Shown here in pieces: positions 1 to 7,464 of a stretch of DNA of 64,000 nucleotides. The DNA comes from Clostridiales bacterium. GTDB lineage: Bacteria; Bacillota; Clostridia; Saccharofermentanales; Saccharofermentanaceae. The DNA is taken from NCBI GenBank assembly GCA_017551865.1, contig JAFZKB010000025.1:79294-143293 (forward strand), given 5' to 3'. The first letter of the stretch is position 1. Every line of letters begins with the position of its first letter. The position numbers were made by a program, and so were the translations under genes. Below the pieces are notes generated by a model. It saw nothing but the letters and a program-made list of their open reading frames with translations, made no database searches and had not been told where the DNA came from.

Positions 1-769
1 TGTCCGTGAAGGATATGAGCTGGGCTTCCGTACGTTTGTACTGCAGGGCGGAGAAGATCCGTACTATACAGACGATAAGATCGTTTCCCTGGTACGTGCG
101 ATCAAGCAGATGCATCCGGACTGCGCCGTGACACTTTCGATCGGCGAAAAAAGCGAAGAGAGCTACCGCGCATTCTTTGAAGCCGGTGCGGACAGATATC
201 TCCTCCGTCACGAGACGGCATCGCCTGATCACTATAGAAAACTCCATCCGGAGAATCTTTCATGGGAAAACCGAATGAACTGCCTTAAGACCCTTCGTGG
301 AATCGGCTATCAGGTCGGCTGCGGCATGATGGTCGGGTCTCCGTATCAGACGACAGAGGACATCATCTCTGATCTTCGTTTCATTAAGGAATTCCATCCC
401 GATATGTGCGGGATCGGCCCGTTTATTCCGCATAAAGATACCATCTTTAAAGATGAACCGGCAGGAACGCTGGAAATGACGCTGAAGCTTCTTTCGATCA
501 TCCGTCTGCTGGTGCCGGATGTCCTGCTTCCGGCGACGACTGCGCTCGGGACGATCGACCCGATGGGAAGAGAAAAGGGCATGCAGTACGGCGCCAATGT
601 CGTCATGCCGAATCTTTCTCCCGTTATGGTCCGCGGGAAATACGCGCTCTACGATGGCAAGATCTGCCTCGACAGCGAATCCGCCGAGTGCATTAAGTGC
701 CTGTCGGCCAGAGTTGCTTCCGTCGGTTATGAGATCGTCGTGGACCGCGGCGACCATAAGAACGCATAG
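1..769 (+). CDS. hydE: [FeFe]-hydrogenase maturase HydE (radical SAM), 3' part
   Basis: The open frame enters from the left edge (frame of position 2) and stops at 767-769, so the N-terminus with the CxxxCxxC cluster lies outside the window. The visible part reads through FRTFVLQGGEDPYYTDD, RYLLRHETASPDHYRKLHP, GCGMMVGSPYQTTEDI and ALGTIDPMGREKGMQYGANV, which are hallmark stretches of HydE. HydE is a radical-SAM enzyme that helps build the H-cluster of [FeFe]-hydrogenase in the cytosol together with HydF and HydG. Neither partner is in the window. The family is known from strict anaerobes. Identification is by recall of family motifs; BioB/PylB relatives are the only realistic alternative and fit less well. 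Confidence 0.9.
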   Translation, partial: VREGYELGFRTFVLQGGEDPYYTDDKIVSLVRAIKQMHPDCAVTLSIGEKSEESYRAFFEAGADRYLLRHETASPDHYRKLHPENLSWENRMNCLKTLRGIGYQVGCGMMVGSPYQTTEDIISDLRFIKEFHPDMCGIGPFIPHKDTIFKDEPAGTLEMTLKLLSIIRLLVPDVLLPATTALGTIDPMGREKGMQYGANVVMPNLSPVMVRGKYALYDGKICLDSESAECIKCLSARVASVGYEIVVDRGDHKNA

Positions 770-846
770 ATCCGCGCATCCATTTTGAAAACTTGTAAAG
801 TGAAGAGGCTGTCTTACTGGGAAATCCATTAGGTATTATCCTTGGA

Positions 847-886
847 AAAGGTCCGCAGATGTACCTCATTGCGGACCTTTTTTTCG
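847..886 (+). terminator. Intrinsic terminator after hydE
   Basis: An 11-bp stem (AAAGGTCCGCA at 847-857 with TGCGGACCTTT at 870-880) is followed by a run of T to 884. It lies about 80 bases after the hydE stop and would end that transcript. Confidence 0.85.
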
Positions 887-984
887 ATCAATTTCATAAC
901 ACTCTTCCGTATATCAAAGAATCTGGAGAAAGATAATTAAAAATACGCTTGCTTTTGGATGATGTAAGCATATGCTAACCGCGG

Positions 985-1134
985 ATGATAGTTAGCAAAC
1001 GCTTACGAGCGGATATGCTCAAGAATCTGGCCAAGACGGGAAGTACGGTCCTGGTAAGTACCCATGACCCGGAACTGCTGGCCCTTTGCTGTGACGAAGT
1101 GATCCATATTAAGCATGGACGAGTCGCCGGCTGA
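985..1134 (+). pseudogene. Remnant of ABC transporter ATPase (C-terminal 49 codons)
   Basis: The frame from 985 to the TGA at 1132-1134 reads MLKNLAKTGSTVLVSTHDP followed by ELLALCCDEVIHIKHGRVAG. This is the typical end of an ABC ATPase: a beta strand, the H-loop histidine in VSTHDPE, then DEVIHIKHGRV. Walker A, the signature motif and Walker B are all missing, and a stop codon precedes the fragment at 976-978. There is no convincing ribosome binding site. I infer a decayed gene between hydE and the manganese riboswitch. It could still be translated as a short protein but could not hydrolyse ATP by itself. Confidence 0.6.
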
Positions 1135-1199
1135 CGTGAAGATGATCGCGACAGAAAAGTTTCCTTCATTGACTGTGAAATGTTTTCGTGATACATTAT

Positions 1200-1316
1200 T
1201 AAAGCATTCCATGGGGGAGTAGCAAGCGATCATCGTGGCAAGTCAACATACTGGTCTTTTGGCCTGGCTTGCATTAAATTGCGAGACTCATGTATAGATG
1301 AACTATACGTGAGGTC
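1200..1316 (+). promoter_or_regulatory. yybP-ykoY manganese riboswitch aptamer
   Basis: The leader shows the conserved blocks of the yybP-ykoY family in order: GGGGAGTAGC (1214-1223), GTCAACATACTGG (1242-1254) and GCGAGAC near 1281-1287, closed by a short CATG/CATG pairing. Members of this family bind Mn2+ and control manganese exporters, and the next gene is an MntP homologue. A long hairpin overlaps the 3' side of the aptamer (AGAC-TCATGTATAG with CTATACGTGA-GGTCT, 1284-1317) and would compete with it, which suits a switching mechanism. The identification rests on remembered consensus blocks and gene context. Confidence 0.85.
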
Positions 1317-1335
1317 TGTTTATTTTCGTAGAATA

Positions 1336-1369
1336 CCCAGGTATAGTGAAAACTGTACTTGGGTTTTTT
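1336..1369 (+). terminator. Riboswitch expression-platform terminator
   Basis: CCCAGGTA (1336-1343) pairs with TACTTGGG (1356-1363) with one G-U pair, followed by TTTTTT (1364-1369). It sits between the aptamer and the start codon at 1385, so metal binding probably controls read-through into the exporter gene. Confidence 0.8.
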
Positions 1370-1384
1370 GATGGGGAGTAATAT

Positions 1385-2749
1385 ATGGGCTTATTTGAAT
1401 TGCTGCTTTTAGCGGTCGGTCTGGCAATGGATGCTTTTGCCGTATCGATCTGTAAAGGCCTTTCGGTGAAAAAACTGACGGCTAGAGAGTGTCTTCTGTG
1501 CGGTATCTGGTTCGGTGCTTTTCAGGGGATCATGCCTTTTATCGGGTATTTGATCGGTTCTCGTTTTGAAAAGTGGATCAGTATCGTCGCTCCCTGGGTC
1601 GCATTTATTCTGCTGTTCCTGATCGGATTTAATATGATCCGCGAAGCCTTTTCCGAAGAAGAAGAGGAAAAGGAAGGATTCGATATTAAGACCATGTTCA
1701 TGATGGCTGTAGCCACCAGCATCGACGCGCTTGCGGTCGGTATTACCTTCGTGGCCGTTCCTGTTTCGGTCCTGAATGCGGGAAACCTTGTAAATGTGCT
1801 GTTTGCCGTATCTGTGATCGCAGTGGTCACTTTCTTTATTTCCGTACTGGGCGTAAAGATCGGAAATGTTTTCGGAACACGATATAAATCCGGTGCCGAG
1901 GTGGCCGGCGGAACGATCCTTATTTTCATCGGTCTGAAAACTCTTATCGAGGCGCTGGATACATCCGGTGCCATGAAGGATTCAGATACCATTTTCGGTA
2001 TGCTGATCCCGCTTCTGGGAACTGTCCTTGGCGCGGCGTTTGTATATGCGAAGAAATGGAAACTGTCCGAAAAGTTCCGCGTCGCTTTGGCCGGTACCTG
2101 CTCTGGTATCATGTTTTCCACCGCGGTATGGGGAATGCTCGAGCCTTCAGTTAAGGGATTTGACGGCATGACGATCCTCGGGATCCAGCCGATGTTCCTC
2201 TGCTTTTGTTCCGGCGTGGCGGTACAGTTCCTTCTGGATGTTTTTGTTCCGCATACACATGCATATGTCAACATTACTGAGGGACCGAAAAGCAGTCTTC
2301 GGTCCGAGACGAGGATGATGCTGGCGGAACTGATCCACCATGTACCGGAAGGCATTGCCCTGGGCGCGATCTTCGCGGCGCATTTTATGCAGACGGAATG
2401 GATCCCTGAGTCAACTCCTCTCATTCTGGCTATTGCCATAGCGGTCCAGAACTTCCCGGAGGCGCTGTTTGTCTCGCTTCCGATCATGGAGCAGGGAACC
2501 GGGAAAGGAAAAGCTTTCTTCATGGGTGTGGTTTCCGGCATGTCTATCCCGCTGCTCGCCGTGTTTGTACTAGTCGTCGTAACATTATTCCCCTCAGTCC
2601 TGCCTTATATCATGGGACTTGCAGGCGGCGCGCTGATCTATACTGTGATCGAAGAGACCCCGGTCATGATCAGCAAAAAAGATAACGATAGCGGTGCCAT
2701 CCCTTTCGTGATCGGATTTGCAGTCATTATGCTGCTGATATTTAAGTGA
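1385..2749 (+). CDS. MntP manganese exporter fused to a ZIP-family transporter
   Basis: This 454-residue membrane protein combines two transporter families. Residues 1 to about 192 are MntP (YebN): six predicted helices with the conserved acidic sites LAMDAFAVS (D16) and SIDALAVG (D114). MntP alone is about 190 residues and exports Mn2+. Residues 203-454 are a complete ZIP (ZupT-like) domain with the metal-site motif HHVPEG at 318-323 and a second NFPEA motif; ZIP proteins normally import Zn, Fe or Mn. The start codon at 1385 follows GGGGAG. The gene is under a yybP-ykoY riboswitch, so the fusion is expected to respond to high manganese. The ZIP half resembles the separate ZIP gene at 3260, which suggests that duplication and fusion produced it. 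Direction of transport by the ZIP half is unknown. Confidence 0.88.
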   Translation: MGLFELLLLAVGLAMDAFAVSICKGLSVKKLTARECLLCGIWFGAFQGIMPFIGYLIGSRFEKWISIVAPWVAFILLFLIGFNMIREAFSEEEEEKEGFDIKTMFMMAVATSIDALAVGITFVAVPVSVLNAGNLVNVLFAVSVIAVVTFFISVLGVKIGNVFGTRYKSGAEVAGGTILIFIGLKTLIEALDTSGAMKDSDTIFGMLIPLLGTVLGAAFVYAKKWKLSEKFRVALAGTCSGIMFSTAVWGMLEPSVKGFDGMTILGIQPMFLCFCSGVAVQFLLDVFVPHTHAYVNITEGPKSSLRSETRMMLAELIHHVPEGIALGAIFAAHFMQTEWIPESTPLILAIAIAVQNFPEALFVSLPIMEQGTGKGKAFFMGVVSGMSIPLLAVFVLVVVTLFPSVLPYIMGLAGGALIYTVIEETPVMISKKDNDSGAIPFVIGFAVIMLLIFK

Positions 2750-2790
2750 CGGAAAAACGAGTATAATGAAAGAAAAAACGAGGTAGTCAA

Positions 2791-3225
2791 ATGATCAGAG
2801 AAGCAAGAAGAGAAGATCTGGATCAGATGCTGGAATTGTATCTGTATCTTCACGAGGACGGTATTCCGGAACATGATGATCATCTTTACGAAGTATGGGA
2901 TAAGATCATAGGCGATGAAGATTATCACGTGATCGTATGTGAGATCGACGGGAAGATCGTTTCTTCCTGCTGCTGTTACATCATTTATAATCTTACGCAT
3001 AATGTGCGCCCGTTCGCTCTTGTGGAATATGTCGTGACCCATGAGGACTACCGATGCCATGGATATGCAAGTGACTGTCTTGCCAAGGCAAAAGAGATCG
3101 CCATTTCACATAATTGTTATAAGATCATGCTGATGACCGGCTCGAAAAGAGAATCCACTTTGAACTTCTATCGTCAGGCCGGATACAGAAGTGACGATAA
3201 GACAGGCTTTAACCAGAAACTTTGA
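2791..3225 (+). CDS. GNAT-family N-acetyltransferase
   Basis: This is a 144-residue single-domain GNAT protein. The acetyl-CoA binding part is visible as VEYVVTHEDYRCHGYASDCL (a degenerate RxxGxG loop, here RCHGYA) followed by LMTGSKRESTLNFYRQAGY, the usual C-terminal beta-alpha end. The substrate cannot be told. The ribosome binding site is ACGAGG about 8 bases before the ATG, and a TATAAT (2762-2767) just upstream hints at a separate promoter. It sits between two ZIP genes, 41 bases after the fusion and 34 bases before the second ZIP. Confidence 0.85.
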   Translation: MIREARREDLDQMLELYLYLHEDGIPEHDDHLYEVWDKIIGDEDYHVIVCEIDGKIVSSCCCYIIYNLTHNVRPFALVEYVVTHEDYRCHGYASDCLAKAKEIAISHNCYKIMLMTGSKRESTLNFYRQAGYRSDDKTGFNQKL

Positions 3226-3259
3226 ACCTTCCGGGAAGCGGAATTAGAAAGGTTTTGAC

Positions 3260-4036
3260 ATGGATGTATTTATCGGGTTGATGATCCCGTTTTTAGGAAC
3301 GGCGCTGGGTGCTGCATGTGTGTTCTTTATGAAAAAAGAACTGAGCAACAAGGTGCAGCGCGCGCTTACCGGGTTTGCTGCAGGTGTCATGGTGGCGGCT
3401 TCGATCTGGAGCCTTCTGATCCCTGCGATGGATCAGTCCTCGGATAAAGGAAGACTGGCTTTCCTTCCGTCGGCGGTTGGGTTCTGGGCAGGTATTCTTT
3501 TCCTTTTGCTTTTGGATCATATCATCCCGCACCTTCATATGGATACGGATAAGGCCGAGGGCCCGAAGACTAAGCTTGCCAAGACCACGATGATGGTCCT
3601 TGCGGTAACTCTTCACAATATCCCGGAAGGTATGGCGGTCGGTGTGGTCTATGCCGGATTCCTTTCGGAAAACAGTGCGATGACATTAAGCGGGGCTTTA
3701 GCGCTCTCGATCGGTATTGCAATCCAGAATTTCCCGGAAGGTGCGATCATCTCCATGCCGCTTCATGCACAGGGGAAAAGTAAAAGCAGAGCGTTTGCGC
3801 TGGGAGCCGGTTCCGGGGCAGTCGAACCGGTCGCCGCGCTGATCACGATACTTGCGGCGGAACTGCTGATTCCTGCGATGCCGTATCTTCTTTCCTTTGC
3901 TGCAGGTGCTATGCTGTATGTCGTAGTCGAAGAACTGATTCCTGAAATGTCATCCGGAGAACATTCCAATATCGGAGTTCTCATGTTCTCGTTCGGCTTT
4001 ACCGTCATGATGGCGCTGGATGTGGCGCTGGGCTGA
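3260..4036 (+). CDS. ZIP-family divalent metal transporter
   Basis: This 258-residue protein has about eight hydrophobic segments and both ZIP signatures: HNIPEGMAVG in the fourth helix and QNFPEGAIISMP in the fifth, with a His-containing cytosolic loop (DHIIPHLHMD). It belongs to the ZupT/GufA-like branch and is expected to move Zn2+, Fe2+ or Mn2+ across the cell membrane. It is clearly related to the C-terminal half of the fusion protein at 1385, sharing the opening LMIPFLGTALGAA and the NFPE region. It could be co-transcribed with the genes before it and so follow the manganese switch, although the GNAT gene may have its own promoter. Confidence 0.88.
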   Translation: MDVFIGLMIPFLGTALGAACVFFMKKELSNKVQRALTGFAAGVMVAASIWSLLIPAMDQSSDKGRLAFLPSAVGFWAGILFLLLLDHIIPHLHMDTDKAEGPKTKLAKTTMMVLAVTLHNIPEGMAVGVVYAGFLSENSAMTLSGALALSIGIAIQNFPEGAIISMPLHAQGKSKSRAFALGAGSGAVEPVAALITILAAELLIPAMPYLLSFAAGAMLYVVVEELIPEMSSGEHSNIGVLMFSFGFTVMMALDVALG

Positions 4037-4059
4037 GGGCAATAAAAAAGTTTTCATAA

Positions 4060-4093
4060 ACCTATTGACATGGTAGGTGAAGTGGTATATCAT
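4060..4093 (+). promoter_or_regulatory. Promoter of the cysteine operon with overlapping dyad
   Basis: TTGACA (4065-4070) and TATCAT (4088-4093) are separated by 17 bases. The -35 box lies inside an inverted repeat, ACCTA-N9-TAGGT (4060-4078), a plausible operator. A second inverted repeat, CCTAGT-N5-ACTAGG (4102-4118), falls just after the expected transcription start and could be an operator or a 5' hairpin. Confidence 0.65.
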
Positions 4094-4146
4094 TCAATCA
4101 ACCTAGTCAGTCACTAGGCGAAACGAAACGTAAAGGATGAGCCACA

Positions 4147-4215
4147 ATGAGAGAGCTTCTTATCCAACTGAATAGAAAGAATTATCGTTTCGGACGAATG
4201 TGTCGCTGTTGTTGA
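4147..4215 (+). CDS. Putative cysteine-responsive leader peptide (22 aa)
   Basis: A short open frame with a good ribosome binding site (AAAGGATG at 4133-4140) encodes MRELLIQLNRKNYRFGRM followed by CRCC and a stop. Three of the last four codons are Cys codons (TGT CGC TGT TGT), directly before TGA. It lies after a strong promoter and about 225 bases before two sulfur-assimilation genes. Cysteine-rich leader peptides that attenuate cysteine genes are known in Actinobacteria. Here the same logic is inferred: shortage of Cys-tRNA would stall ribosomes at the end of the frame and change folding downstream. I do not recognise a matching described family in Clostridia. Confidence 0.65.
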   Translation: MRELLIQLNRKNYRFGRMCRCC

Positions 4216-4440
4216 CCGGTCCCGCTCCGATTTGATATCGGTGTGAAAGTTCGGCCATCAACGGACCAGATAAGATGGCATTTTCCCACATTGCGTGATC
4301 TCACGCATCCCAACAAGAAAAGCATAGAAATGCATAGCGCAGCACGCGTGACGTATTCTCCTTAAGTCTACATATGTCGCGTCACGTGATGCATACGCTT
4401 TAACACACAACACATTTGATTTCGAAAGGATAATAAAACT
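4208..4440 (+). promoter_or_regulatory. Structured leader between Cys peptide and metY (candidate attenuator)
   Basis: This 225-base stretch has no gene but many pairings. GTTGA-CCG, overlapping the last Cys codon and stop (from 4210), can pair with CGG-CCA-TCAAC (near 4242-4252), while GGTCC just after it can pair with GGACC further on, enclosing CCGAT/ATCGG. Further down, TGCGTGA (4292-4298) pairs with TCACGCA (4301-4307), and CGTGACG pairs with CGTCACG across 4350-4395. Several of these are mutually exclusive, as expected for attenuation. I see no T-run typical of an intrinsic terminator, so the output may be Rho-dependent, translational, or through mRNA stability. AAAGGA before 4441 is the metY ribosome binding site. 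Confidence 0.5.
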
Positions 4441-5718
4441 ATGAGCAACTATAAATTTGAAACATTACAGATCCATGTAGGCCAGGAAAAACCGGATTCC
4501 GCAACAGACGCACGTGCGGTTCCGATCTATGCTACTACTTCTTATGTATTTAAGGATGCAGCCCAGGCTGCAAACCGCTTCGGTCTTGCCGAGGGTGGTA
4601 ACATCTACACAAGAATCATGAATCCGACATCCGATGTTCTCGAGCAGAGGATTGCAGCCCTTGAGGGTGGTGCAGCTGCTCTGGCAGTAGCATCCGGTGC
4701 CGCAGCTATCACATATGCAATTACAAACATCGCTGTAGCAGGTGACCACGTTGTTGCTTCCAAGAACATCTACGGCGGTTCCTACAACCTTCTCGAGCAC
4801 ACACTCGAAGATCAGGGCATCAAGACAACATTCGTTGATCCGGCAGATCCGGAAAACTTTAGAAAAGCAGTTCAGCCGAACACCAAGCTGTTCTTCGCTG
4901 AGACACTCGGCAACCCGAACTCCGATGTCCTTGATATCGAAGCAGTTTCCAAGATCGCTCACGAGAACGGTGTTCCGCTTATCGTAGATAACACATTCGC
5001 AACACCTTATAACCTCCGTCCGATCGAGCACGGTGCCGACATCGTCGTACACTCTGCTACGAAGTTTATCGGCGGTCACGGTACCACAATGGGCGGTCTC
5101 ATCATCGACGGCGGTAAGTTCGACTGGGCACAGAACGATAAGTTCCCGGGTCTTTCTAAGCCGAACCCGTCCTACCATGGCGTAGTATTTACACAGGCAG
5201 TCGGTAACATCGCTTACATCATCAAGGCAAGAACAACACTCCTCAGAGACGAGGGCGCAGCGATCTCTCCGTTCAACTCCTTCCTGCTCCTGCAGGGCCT
5301 TGAGACACTGTCTCTCCGTGTTGAGCGTCATGTAGAGAATGCCCTGAAGGTCGTTGACTTCCTGAAGAATCATCCGAAGGTAGAAAAGGTCAACCATCCG
5401 GCGATCGATCCTTCGCAAAAAGCACTTTACGACCGCTACTTCCCGAACGGTGCCGGTTCTATCTTCACTTTCGAACTGAAGGGAACAGCTGATCAGGCAA
5501 GAAAGTTCACAGAAGATCTCGAACTGTTCTCGCTCCTGGCTAACGTTGCTGACGTCAAGTCTCTGGTTATCCACCCGGCTTCCACGACACACTCCCAGCT
5601 TTCCGAGGAAGAACTTCTGAATGCAGGCATCACACCGACCACGATCCGTCTGTCCATCGGTACAGAGCATATCGACGATATCATCGCGGATCTTGAGAGT
5701 GCTTTTGCCAAGGTATAA
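4441..5718 (+). CDS. metY: O-acetylhomoserine sulfhydrylase (aminocarboxypropyltransferase)
   Basis: This 425-residue enzyme belongs to the Cys/Met metabolism PLP family. It opens with FETLQIHVGQEKPD, typical of MetY, and carries the PLP lysine in HSATKFIGGHGTTMGG (about residues 203-218) and the GNIYTRIMNPT segment. It makes homocysteine from O-acetylhomoserine and sulfide in the cytosol; some members also use O-acetylserine. Length matches the family. It is the first enzyme gene after the Cys leader peptide and is followed 86 bases later by cysK, so the two form a sulfur-assimilation operon. Confidence 0.92.
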   Translation: MSNYKFETLQIHVGQEKPDSATDARAVPIYATTSYVFKDAAQAANRFGLAEGGNIYTRIMNPTSDVLEQRIAALEGGAAALAVASGAAAITYAITNIAVAGDHVVASKNIYGGSYNLLEHTLEDQGIKTTFVDPADPENFRKAVQPNTKLFFAETLGNPNSDVLDIEAVSKIAHENGVPLIVDNTFATPYNLRPIEHGADIVVHSATKFIGGHGTTMGGLIIDGGKFDWAQNDKFPGLSKPNPSYHGVVFTQAVGNIAYIIKARTTLLRDEGAAISPFNSFLLLQGLETLSLRVERHVENALKVVDFLKNHPKVEKVNHPAIDPSQKALYDRYFPNGAGSIFTFELKGTADQARKFTEDLELFSLLANVADVKSLVIHPASTTHSQLSEEELLNAGITPTTIRLSIGTEHIDDIIADLESAFAKV

Positions 5719-5804
5719 GAGTAAAATCATAAATATAAATAAGTGAGATGAAAGTCCCGGTGCATATGCTCCGGGCAAGAAAAAACGAAGGAAGGATCAT
5801 AAAT

Positions 5805-6737
5805 ATGGCTAACATTTACACATCTGCAGATCAGCTGATCGGAAAGACCCCGATCCTCGAACTGACACATCTGGAAAAGTCTACCGGCGCAGTGGCAAAG
5901 GTTTTCGCGAAACTCGAGTACTTTAATCCGGGCGGATCCGTGAAGGACCGTATCGCAAAGGCAATGCTCGATGACGCGGAGGCAAAGGGTATCCTGAAGC
6001 CGACCACAACGATCATCGAACCGACTTCCGGCAACACGGGTATCGGACTGGCAGCAGTGGCTACCGCCCGCGGCTATAGATCCATCATCGTAATGCCGGA
6101 CACGATGTCCGTCGAAAGAAGAAAGCTCATGAAGGCCTATGGCGCCGAGCTCGTTCTTTCGGAAGGCAGCAAAGGCATGAAGGGTGCGATCGCTAAAGCA
6201 GAAGAACTCCATCAGGAGATCAAAGACAGCTTTATCCCCTCCCAGTTTACGAACCCGGCCAACCCGGCTGTACATAAGGCGACAACAGGTCCGGAGATCT
6301 GGGAAGATCTCGACGGCAAGGTCGACATCTTCGTAGCCGGTGTAGGTACAGGCGGAACGATCACAGGTACAGGTGCTTTTCTTAAGGAAAAGAACCCGGA
6401 CATCAAGATCGTGGCAGTAGAGCCGAAGGATTCTCCGGTCCTTTCCGAAGGTCACGCAGGTTCCCATAAGATCCAGGGCATCGGCGCAGGCTTTGTTCCG
6501 GAGACACTCGATACAGGTATTTATGATGAAGTATTCCCGGTATCCAATGAAGATGCTTTTGATATCGGCAGAAAGATCGGAAAACAGGAAGGCGTACTCG
6601 TAGGCATCTCTTCCGGTGCCGCCGCTTTCGCAGCACTTGAACTCGCGAAGCGCCCGGAGAACGCAGGAAAGAACATCGTAGTTCTGCTTCCGGATTCCGG
6701 TGACAGATATCTTTCCACAGCACTTTACGAAGAGTGA
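5805..6737 (+). CDS. cysK: Cysteine synthase A (O-acetylserine sulfhydrylase)
   Basis: The 310-residue product starts [21 protein letters not shown] chose the ATG at 5805 because GAAGGAAGG precedes it, although the frame is open from 5748. It has the PLP lysine in [11 protein letters not shown], the substrate loop [12 protein letters not shown] and the phosphate loop [10 protein letters not shown]. It forms cysteine from O-acetylserine and sulfide. A hairpin (CCCGG 5756-5760 with CCGGG 5771-5775) lies between metY and cysK and may affect processing or relative expression. Co-location with metY and the Cys leader supports cysteine control. Confidence 0.93.
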   Translation: MANIYTSADQLIGKTPILELTHLEKSTGAVAKVFAKLEYFNPGGSVKDRIAKAMLDDAEAKGILKPTTTIIEPTSGNTGIGLAAVATARGYRSIIVMPDTMSVERRKLMKAYGAELVLSEGSKGMKGAIAKAEELHQEIKDSFIPSQFTNPANPAVHKATTGPEIWEDLDGKVDIFVAGVGTGGTITGTGAFLKEKNPDIKIVAVEPKDSPVLSEGHAGSHKIQGIGAGFVPETLDTGIYDEVFPVSNEDAFDIGRKIGKQEGVLVGISSGAAAFAALELAKRPENAGKNIVVLLPDSGDRYLSTALYEE

Positions 6738-6749
6738 TCTTCGAAAAGT

Positions 6750-6873
6750 ATATAGATCTCCATGTTGGGAGATCCTAAACCTCACAAGTGAAAAGCGTCA
6801 GGATCAGGCGATGTGCGAGAAATCGGAATTGCACCGCCGAAGATCGACATCGATCTGATTCTGTCGTTTTTTT
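6750..6873 (+). terminator. Structured 3' region with terminator after cysK
   Basis: After the cysK stop there are several hairpins: GATCTCC/GGGAGATC (about 6756-6775), an alternative GATCCT/AGGATC, and GGCG-GTGC/GCAC-CGCC (about 6812-6838). At the end AGATCG-ACAT-CGATCT (6841-6856) competes with CGACA/TGTCG (6845-6866), which is followed by TTTTTTT. The last element can act as an intrinsic terminator. The amount of extra folding is more than a simple terminator needs; I did not match it to a known RNA family. Confidence 0.55.
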
Positions 6874-6942
6874 CTTTTTATGCCCTTTTCATAATCGGCG
6901 CAGTGCTTCTTTCCAGTGAAATGTTTACTTGATATGTAAGAC

Positions 6943-7464
6943 ATGATAAGCAAAAAAGCGAAAAGATTGGCATGGGATAAAATGGGATATAACGAAACTG
7001 GTGAAAAGATTAAATTTAGAATCGATGAGGTTATAATATCCTCGCATGGTGCTATTGAGGGTGATATGATGGAAATTGGAGCGGCAACTTTTTCTTATGA
7101 AGGGGAATATGGTACTCTTTACAAACCCAATGAACTTGAGCGAAAGAGTATGAATCTGCTTTATTTATCTTGTTGTTATTCTGGATCTCTCTCTGCCCAT
7201 TTAACGGCGGATCCTAATTCACCAATGTGGAATGTGGCTCTTGCTTTTCTTTTTTCGCATCACGATATAGGTGAAGTAGTTGGATGGGATGGACAGACGA
7301 AATATGCGTCTAGCCTAGTGCTAAGTTGGGATGATCTATCCTTCCATTATGGGGAGACATATACAGCAGAAACATTAAAAAGCGATTATAAAGGAGAAAT
7401 CCGATATAGAAAAATTACCGAAGACACATATGAGTATACATGGAAAGAAGGTATTATCTCATGA
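6943..7464 (+). CDS. Caspase/CHAT-like protein, probable cysteine protease fold
   Basis: This 173-residue protein is in an AT-rich segment unlike its neighbours. Two features suggest the caspase-haemoglobinase fold: a His-Gly after a hydrophobic strand (VIISSHGAIEGD, H35) and a Cys after another strand (NLLYLSCCYSG, C77/C78), the spacing and context of the catalytic dyad in caspase-like and CHAT proteases. A later VVGWDGQTKYASS resembles the end of CHAT domains. No other domain is attached, so it is shorter than most family members. It overlaps the next gene by four bases (ATGA), so the two are translationally coupled. No strong ribosome binding site is seen before the ATG; a start at codon 14 is possible. 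The assignment is by motif only. Confidence 0.5.
   Translation: MISKKAKRLAWDKMGYNETGEKIKFRIDEVIISSHGAIEGDMMEIGAATFSYEGEYGTLYKPNELERKSMNLLYLSCCYSGSLSAHLTADPNSPMWNVALAFLFSHHDIGEVVGWDGQTKYASSLVLSWDDLSFHYGETYTAETLKSDYKGEIRYRKITEDTYEYTWKEGIIS

Noticed and set aside
1522..2541. 339-codon antisense frame opposite the MntP-ZIP gene
   Set aside because: The sense strand encodes clear transporter motifs; the antisense product is Ser/Thr/Pro-rich noise.
4216..4440. S-box (SAM) or T-box riboswitch before metY
   Set aside because: Neither the S-box core nor the GGGTGGNACCGC T-box motif is present.
4465..5778. 437-codon antisense frame opposite metY
   Set aside because: It is the shadow of a well-conserved enzyme gene; the Cys-rich product is not protein-like and has no start signals.
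6800..6845. GCACCGCCGAAG as part of a glycine riboswitch
   Set aside because: Only one short block is similar; the remaining conserved aptamer parts are absent and no glycine gene is near.
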